From Symsagittifera roscoffensis (taxonomy: Eukaryota; Xenacoelomorpha; Acoela; Convolutidae): a DNA stretch of 64,000 bases. Below, piece by piece: positions 56,759 through 64,000 of the stretch (positions are counted from its first letter, which is position 1; each line of letters starts with the position of its first letter). A program made the translations under genes and the position numbers. The notes beneath the pieces are model-generated. The model searched no databases and had not been told where the DNA came from. It was given only the letters and a program-made list of their open reading frames with translations. The stretch is from assembly GCF_963678635.1 (NCBI RefSeq), contig NC_087062.1, forward strand, positions 95,969,705-96,033,704, written 5' to 3'.

Positions 56759-59700
56759 ATCAGTGCAGAAAGTGACCACTCCCAGTTTCACATTGGGCTT
56801 CTGGGTCTTCAAATCCTTCAGTCGTGAACACAGAGCTGTCTTCGTAATCTATAACAGCGTGGCAAAAACATTTCAACATTCCTTCTTTTTTTTGCAACTA
56901 GAATAGAACTCTAATTTAATTCGTTTCTTCCTTCCAACTTTCGATTAAGTAAAAACCCCCACCATCCCCCCTAACGCGACTAAATGTAGGGAGTTAATTA
57001 ATGTGGTCGTAAGAAAGAGTTTTCAGCCAATAACACAATCAAAAAAGTGTTTTACACGCAGAAGCAATTGGTTCTTTTAATCGAAATTTTGTTTTGGCTA
57101 TTTTGTGGGAGGATGTTTAATTGATCCCAGCTTTTATATTCCATATAAGGGAGCATTAAACGACATATAGAAAAAAAAGACATAAAAAATTGAGTTAGGT
57201 AAAAGTCAAGTAAAAGTTTGAAAGTAAATATTTGAAATACAACTAATTGTCTATTGTTCACTCAGCATAAAATCAAACACTATAACCAGCAAAACAGTGT
57301 CAACGCGTTGTGAGCTTTCCTACAGGGGTATAATTTATACAAAAATTAGAGACGGTTGATTATCGCCGGGAAACAGCAAAGAGCGTGTGTTCCAGCGAAC
57401 TTAATCCGACAATTTTGGCTTAGTAGTCATTGACGATGGCGTCCCGTATGATGGAGGGAGCGACTGATGGAAATTTATTTTCAGTTATTTTCAGCCAATC
57501 AGAATTGAGTATTCAAAAATCTCAAAGAAAACTAATAGATCCAGTTCAATAAAATTAATATTGACCGATTGGAAACTGAGCAGATCCATGAATTTTCAAA
57601 TAAGTTGGTCCAGGAATTGATCCATGAGAAAAAAAGCTCTTTTGAAAATTGGTCTGAAATAAAAAAAAAACAACCCCGAGCATTTATATTCCTCGGTTTC
57701 TTCAAAAGTCGGAACAACAAGAGTAAGCAGTGATATAATTTGCTCACAACAACCTAATAATAAGACTAAATAAGTGTTATTCATAATCTGTGTTGCCACT
57801 TGTAGAAAAAAAGTATTTAGAAAATATTTCGCGCGTTCACTATTGCAAATTGGCTCTTCTAAAACCCCAATAAGTTCACCTTCATTTCAAAACGGAACAA
57901 TTTTGTCGGCGGGATAATTAACAGAGCTTCAATAATACAATTTGACGCTTCATAGACTTGTGGTATGCTCAGATATGCTTTAGACCAATTTGACCAACTT
58001 ATCAATTTTTAAATCCCCAGAATTTACCGAAAATGTTCACAGCGGTTTCAGGAGCCAAAATAATTATTGCAATTTAAAAAGTTCGGCTGAAAATTAAAGT
58101 TGAGAGTATAAAAACTACTTCGAGCCTTCATTTTCTGCTACTTTTTTCGTAAGTAGGATCGGAACCGTAAAACCGTCGTTAAATGTGTATTGATTAAAAC
58201 ATAGATGATAGTTGTGCCCTCAAAATTCTGAAAGTTGACTTTTCACAAAGTTGAACACAGTTGACTTTATAATCAAAGATTATGACGATTTACTTGAGTG
58301 ATGAAGTATTAGCAATAAGAAAAGCTCAATTCAAAGTAAAAAAATAAAAAAAAGTAGGCTGAAGTTTACTTACATCTAGCCGGGACAAGTACTGGTTTTG
58401 AAAACTAGAATCATCCTGAGTTTGAAACATAACGGCGCGGCGTGTCGGTCGTTGGGGTGCGGAAGTTCTGGGTCTGCGGCTGAACATGTTACTCAGAAAT
58501 GAGGACCCTCTGTTCATATTTCCTGTGTTTGAATTATCCTGACTGCTCTGCTGCGCGATGTTCCCATCGTCACTGCCAGATCCAGAGCTATCGTTGTTTC
58601 GCATAGCCGACTGTAAAAAAGAACTTAATATAATAATCAATTCAATGAGTTCAAGAATGCTTATAAATTACAAAATAATAAGTTAACAAATCCGATCTTG
58701 GGAGAAAACCAAAAAACCAGTTAGACAAAAACCTTCGTATTGACAGAAAATTTTGTCACGAATTTTCTTTTTCGGTAGAGTTCTAGCATGTGCTTGACTT
58801 TGAAAATCGAAACATAATATGAACAACTCGACCCGCGTATCGAGTTTGTCTCGAAAAGTCTTCACATTTGATAAAATAAAAAAACTAATCTTTGCTCAAA
58901 GTTTTTGAAGTAAAATTTGTAATCCCAGCTGTGTTAATATCATCAACGTCAGCGAAAAACGGTGCATTTTGAAAAACTACAGCGCTGAGGGAACAAAAAA
59001 GAATAATGCAGTTAAAAATGTACTCAAACTAGTTTCGCCACTCCCATAAGGGTAATGTTAAAACTTATGATCAGGATACTCATATAAGCTAAAACTCAAC
59101 CCTATTGCATACTCCTTCTATTAAAGGGTGAATTTGTCAAGTCAGTACCTACCCCTTGGCACACAGTTGCCCCCATGGAGCCCGAGATGTCTAGTGTGAA
59201 CAGAAGCACACTGTCGTCGTCCACGTCTACTTTGTCCTCCCCTCCCCCCTCTTCCTTGCCCGCCGCTTTCTCCGCTGCCGCTGCCGCTCGCTTCTCGGCC
59301 GCTATCTGTTCTCCCTCGGGTATGAAAAGCATGTCCTCTTTGCGAGGCTGCTTAGCCTCATCCTGCGAGATCGGATTCACAGCCGAGCAGAACGAACACT
59401 TCCACATCTACAGAAAAAAAAAACGTGAAAAAAACGTGAAAAAAAATGAACTATCTTTTTATAACTCGACGTGGAATACGACATTGATTCGAAATATATA
59501 TGGACTATCATAAACAGGAAACTTCGATACGACCGATAGAAAAAACTTATAGGAAAATTATACAATTTTACGCTGGCGTGCGCGTGCTTTGACGAGAAAC
59601 CTGGATTTAGCTGATACACAACTTTTTTAATTGTTCCGACTTTCAAAGAAAACGGAATATTCATGCTCGGTGTGGTTTTTTTATTCAGTCAATTTTTACC

Positions 59701-62484
59701 GATCAAAATAATAAATTTCAGCAAATGTATTTTTTAAACCCCGTAAAAGATATCGACTTCCTGAGTTCAAATGTAAAAAGATATTTCACCTCCTATTATT
59801 TTTTGTAAAGTTCTGGGGGTTTGAAAATTGCCAAATTGGCCATGTTCTGAACTAAAATATGCGCGCTTTGAAGAGTTTATTCATAATGCTGAGAGCGTAA
59901 CGCGAATTATTTAGGCGTGGCGAATTATCCCGCTCAAAAAAACCGTTCCAATTTGAATTGAGGCTAGCTAATCGGATCGGTCGTATTAATTTTGCAAAAC
60001 TCGAACTTTTACTCTTTGATATTGTCCAAAATCAATATGTTTTCAATATTTTTTTTTCTGAAAAACTATTCTATATGAACTGAGGGACAGTCGAGACATT
60101 CAGGCCTTCGCCCTGATATACGAGCAGTCTTGTTGAGCTCTATTAATTTTTGAGCTCTCAATAAAACTGACAACAAAATTATACAAGACTGCTCGTGCCA
60201 GGACAAAGCCCTGAATGTTCCGTCTGTCTTTGAAGGTCTATGGAGCAAAAATAACATGAAAAATTTTATTGTAATAAAACAAATTAAAAACTTTTGAAAA
60301 AAAATTGAGATTTTTTGTGAAAACATCCCCCCACACTCCACATAAAGTACAAAAAGGATAGTTTTCGCTCCTTTATGGCAAATAAGCTTCTTTCAACCAA
60401 TTTGGAACGACTTCTAAGACGAATAAAATCTCCGCTCACACGTTAATAGTGCGAAATATATCTCGCGTTAATTGTCCCAAATTGGCCAAAATGGCAATCT
60501 TTAAACCCCTATAACTTTAAGAAAAATGAAGACAGGTGAAATATCTTTTCAAATTTAAGCTCAAGACAACATTACCTTTTGAATATTATTTAAAAATTCC
60601 GTCAAAAATGGCTAGTTAGAAGGTCGAAATTTGTCCGAAGAAAAAAAAAACCCACCCTGAGCACAAATATTCCGTTACTTTTGTTATGAAAGTCGGAACA
60701 GTTAATGAAGCTTAAAAACGTTTGCGAATGTTTTTTGTTTGGCTACAATAAAATTTGCGGCAGAATTGTATATGTTAGGATATATTGTCGTTTCTTCGCT
60801 TCGCAGAGGATCTATTAAAGGCCATCCAGCCTGTATAAGCATAGTCTGTTTTTCGTTTTTCACCATGTTCCTGACTGCGCTATTTTGCTGAGCGAAGCTC
60901 TTTTTCGCGACTCAAGGCCGTTTTTTTGCGTCTAGAACTTTCACGTGGTACCACTATTGCAGCCAATTTGGTCAGGTTGTGGTAGACCTGAAGCTAGAGG
61001 TCAAGTGACAGCTCGTCCTCTCACACTATCTTTGCCATGGCAGGGGATCGATTACACGATCTGACGATCTCAAAGTGAACGACTTATCACTATGCTAAGT
61101 TCCTGAAATGATAAAAATTACTTGCCATATTGGTTCCTTTGTTGGCATCGAGGTCATTGAAAACAACTTCCAAATTACTCATCACAGCTGGACATTTAGA
61201 GCACTTCGCCGGCTGAGCAGTGCTGGTGAACGCATTTTCCTCTAGGCACCCAAACTTCACGTTGATCACATTTGTGTCCGACTTCCTCGATTTTTGCTTT
61301 TTTTCCTTTCTCTTCTGAACGTACCGCGTTCCTGCTACTGCCGTTCCTGCTACTGGAGGCGGAGGAGGTGGCGACGGAACATTTCCTGCGGCCCGAGCGT
61401 GAGTTCTTTGGGGGGCCATAGATCGAGAAGGATGTGGAACTGAACGTTCATCAAAACAAAATTAGACAATGGGTTCACAATTATAATGAAACGGGTCTGA
61501 AATGTTAGTCAACTGTAATTAAAATTGACTTCTTAGACCGATCCGTAGCAAGATTCCAATTAGTAAAATGGTTTCGGTACTTGAAGCATATGACCTTTTT
61601 GAGAAATGACTCGTACTCGTTTATCGAAAGCTAAAAACTCTAAAAACGTTTTTTGACACGCATTCCTCATCAAGTTCATTCTAACATGGAACCAGATGTG
61701 CACTTCAAATCTGCCGGTGTTGGCAGTTATTAAATTGTACCAAAGTAGTTAACCGCCCCCTCTCTCAATTATGGTTGCCAAATTTTTCCAAAGGGTCCCT
61801 TTGATATATATTATGACTTCCATTTGTGGTTGGCCAACCCTAAAAATTCTGTAAATACGTTTGACATGTTAGCTCCCTAAAAGCCAAATCCGGTGTCGAA
61901 AGTCTTATACGGACTCCCCGTTGCATATCTAGTTAGATTAAGAGCATTCATGCGCGAAACAAGACCAAAATACAGTCGAGCTGTTTCGATCTTTTTGGAA
62001 TCCAAGTTTCCATAAATTGAGTTATCGATAAAGGAGACGACGAACAAAAAAGCAGTTCTGCTCTTAACAGAGAACAGCTGTTGTGCCCATAGGAAAGAAT
62101 TACACGCAGTTTTTTTGTAATTTTTGGGCGGGGGAGTGTCGCCTCAACCTCAAACATCGAACACGGATGATGGTGGGCCTCGAACATCTGACCTTTCCAT
62201 TCAGAGCCGTGTGACGTAACCACTTTACTAATGTCCTTTTGTTTCTAGCTGGGAAAGCACTGCAGTGAAAATTGGTCTAAGTGAACAATTTCCTTAACTG
62301 ATATAACTTAAGGAGGCGGTCGTTTTGGTTTGGGGAGGGGGAAAGGGGTAGGGGGTTGCTTAAATGTTTGCGATACCTAAATGATAGACTTACCGTTTGC
62401 CAGGAAAGTGGAGTCTTGCTCGTTGTCACTTTCACTTGAAGACGCCCCACCATAATCATAGGCATAGGGAGACGCGAACTCCAT
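56759..62484 (-). CDS. CpRas1-like protein: Sec23-type zinc finger + vWA (5' exons)
   Basis: A spliced host gene. Exons are 62484-62394 (start ATG, MEFASPYAYDYGG), 61439-61126, 59407-59153, 58610-58374 and 56848-56759. All junctions keep frame (phases 1,0,0,0). Introns use GT-AG except intron 2, whose donor reads ATG|GCAAGT (GC-AG). The product so far has a Ser/Asp-rich start, a proline run and basic linker, and a zinc finger split by intron 2 (CSKC in exon 2, WKCSFC in exon 3) of Sec23/Sec24 type. The vWA domain with its metal site DISGSM follows in exon 3. Exon 4 is a low-complexity insertion (Ser/Asn/Gln-rich, RRPRTSAPQRPTRR). Exon 5 resumes the vWA fold (LKTQKPNVKLGVVTFCTD). This order matches circularly permuted Ras proteins; the GTPase part would lie in missing downstream exons. 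The donor GTGAGT of exon 5 is intact, 82 bases from the Polinton. Confidence 0.8.
60086..60228. mobile_element. Short inverted-repeat element (MITE)
   Basis: 143 bp within intron 2 of the CpRas1-like gene. The ends form an inverted repeat of about 47 bases (GACAGTCGAGACATTCAGG... against ...CCCTGAATGTTCCGTCTGTC), with ACGAGCAGTCTTGT innermost. The centre has GAGCTC twice. Partial copies lie near 13513 and 13951. No coding content. Confidence 0.75.
60881..61096 (-). mobile_element. tRNA-derived SINE, copy 2
   Basis: Inside intron 2 of the CpRas1-like gene, same strand. From 61096 the minus strand reads TTAGCATAGTGATAAG (A box) and then TGTAATCGATCCCC (B box). The body matches 8281-8450, with about 45 bases more in the middle. 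Confidence 0.65.
62129..62240 (-). mobile_element. Second tRNA-derived SINE-like sequence
   Basis: The minus strand reads TTAGTAAAGTGGTTACGTCA (A-box type) near 62231-62212 and GTTCGAGGCCC (B box) at 62185-62175, the spacing of a tRNA head. The sequence after it differs from the SINE at 60881-61096. It lies in intron 1 of the CpRas1-like gene. Confidence 0.5.
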
Positions 62485-64000
62485 TGATGCTAATTAAAAA
62501 CTTTAAAAAAATCTTTTCGTTTAATTAAGAAAAATCTACCGTTTTTTACGAGTAGAATGTTTCAGAACAGCGGTTTTGTCAGCTATTTAAAATAATTGTT
62601 CAAAAAAAACATAAACCGACTAGCAGGGCAAGCAATTCGATAGAGTTAATATTTTGTTACAGCTTATGCAAAAATAAGAAAGCGAAAGTAATGGCAGCTA
62701 AAGCAAATGCCGATTTAATAAATTATCATCATTTATTTTTAGACTTGAGTCATAATTTCACCAAAATGTTGACGCGTTCAATTCTATTATGGTACACTCG
62801 CTCAAATGGTATGATTGATGAATTACTCAATGTTGTTGGTCCATTGGTATAAGCGTCTCTGTAAGCAACACTGTAGTTGGTTTGCGCGTTAAAGATTTTT
62901 GGAAAGAATTATTTTCTTTTGCTGTAACTGACAAAAATATACGTTAGTTTAAACGAAAACGTACCAGTTTTCGTTTTGCTGCACGGTGTGGTGTTTGTTT
63001 AACATTACTAAAACGAAGGAAATACCATTTTGTGACAGCAGCAGCACGTTTAAATTTACCTCAATTTTTTGCTGTATTTGAATGCTGGAGAAATACTCCT
63101 CAATGATGGGCAGAAAAACTTCTCCTGTTGAAAAAAAAACATATAAAAAACTAGAAACATCCCGGGTTTACCTCCACGCAAGGAAAATGCTATAAATACA
63201 ATTTCCTACTATGAAATTTGTATGACTTTTGCATCAACAAAATATTATAAGCTAAAACTGAGGATTCATAAACCCTAAAGTTAATGATATTAAAAATAAT
63301 TTGTAGACAAAAAAAACAGAAAAATTGATTAGACATTTTTTCGTCAAAATGCTAGCCATACTATTTCATATTATAGAATTTGCGGGTGACTAGCGTTTTT
63401 TTTTCAAACAAATCCAACTTAGGGGAAAGCAATTTACTTTTTTTTAGCCGCAAAAACCTTTCTAGGCACGAGCAATCAAGTTTCGAAAAAAATTTCCACG
63501 CAAAATTTGATTTTTTTTGTCTAAAACGTATTCCAGGCGCGGCATTTGGCATAAAAATTAACAAATTCAGAGAGTGTCTTCTTTAGATACAAGGATAATT
63601 GTAACGTCTGTCAAAAAAGTGCGATTTACAAACACTCAAACTTTCAAAAAAGGAGCTTTTAGAAATATCGTAAAAAATTACAGATGTTTTGATCTAACTA
63701 ATTGTGAAATTAGAACTGAAAATTACGCGAAGAATCTCCTAGTGAAGACTGTCTCTGAGTTTTTACCACTCAGCCCTTTGGTTTTCATTCAAGGATAAAA
63801 TTGAAGTTCCGATCATTGTATTCGGGTGTGTTTCAGTTTTTTCTGTTAGTTTTTCACGCAAAATCAGGTACCACAAATAATCATCGGACTAGGTTGAGTG
63901 ATATATCATATTAAAACCATTTCAGTTGTGATTCGAACCACATTGAAAAATTTCCAAAAAATTCCCCTGTGTCGAGAAAAACTAGTTTGAAATTTTTGAA
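62485..64000. other. Upstream of the CpRas1-like gene; no gene recognised
   Basis: AT-rich. It should contain the promoter and 5' UTR of the minus-strand gene starting at 62484, but no clear core promoter element stands out. Two overlapping open frames near 63360-63590 lack domain-like sequence. Confidence 0.5.

Noticed and set aside
62840-62880. tRNA-like phrase TGGTCCATTGGTATAAGCGTC
   Set aside because: Only an A-box-like part; no B box or cloverleaf follows.

Overview
The window is AT-rich genomic DNA of a metazoan, most likely an invertebrate; the species cannot be fixed from the sequence alone. It has spliced genes with long introns, abundant small repeats (tRNA-derived SINEs, palindromic MITEs, LTR and non-LTR retrotransposon fragments), a large satellite array and one 200-N scaffold gap.

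Layout. 1-15.9 kb: one convincing gene, an intronless Asp/Glu racemase-family enzyme (2995-3828), then retrotransposon debris, a SINE, a palindromic mariner-type MITE, and an ACCGCTC-rich repeat block holding a degenerate tRNA-Arg(UCG) sequence and telomere-like repeats. 15.9-23.9 kb: two tandem, decayed copies of an unrecognised gene, separated by the 3' end of a non-LTR retrotransposon. 23.9-36.9 kb: about 13 kb of a 29-bp satellite with higher-order structure and regularly placed T-tract spacers. 36.9-38.5 kb: a third partial copy of the decayed gene, running into the gap.

38797-56676 is the centrepiece: a complete, apparently undamaged Polinton/Maverick (adintovirus-like) element of 17,880 bp with identical 273-bp terminal inverted repeats. 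The minus strand carries a protein-primed type B DNA polymerase preceded by an overlapping unknown ORF. The plus strand carries two possible PC4-like ssDNA-binding proteins, an unknown ORF, a DEDD-exonuclease-like protein and a small membrane protein. These are followed by a tightly overlapping late cassette: packaging ATPase, two conserved small proteins, DDE integrase, minor capsid, pX-like basic protein, major capsid and adenain-like protease. An ORF made of four nearly identical 64-residue repeats sits just inside the left TIR, and a 223-aa unknown ORF faces the capsid cassette at the right. Together these genes would support protein-primed replication, integration, packaging and capsid maturation, so the element could in principle both transpose and form particles.

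56759-62484 (minus strand) holds the first five exons of a host gene with a Sec23/24-type zinc finger followed by a von Willebrand A domain (circularly permuted Ras, CpRas1-like). The element abuts intron 5 of this gene, 82 bases from its 5' splice site, and no later exons are present in the window. The two flanks of the element share no target-site duplication, so the left junction near the gap may be rearranged or misassembled.
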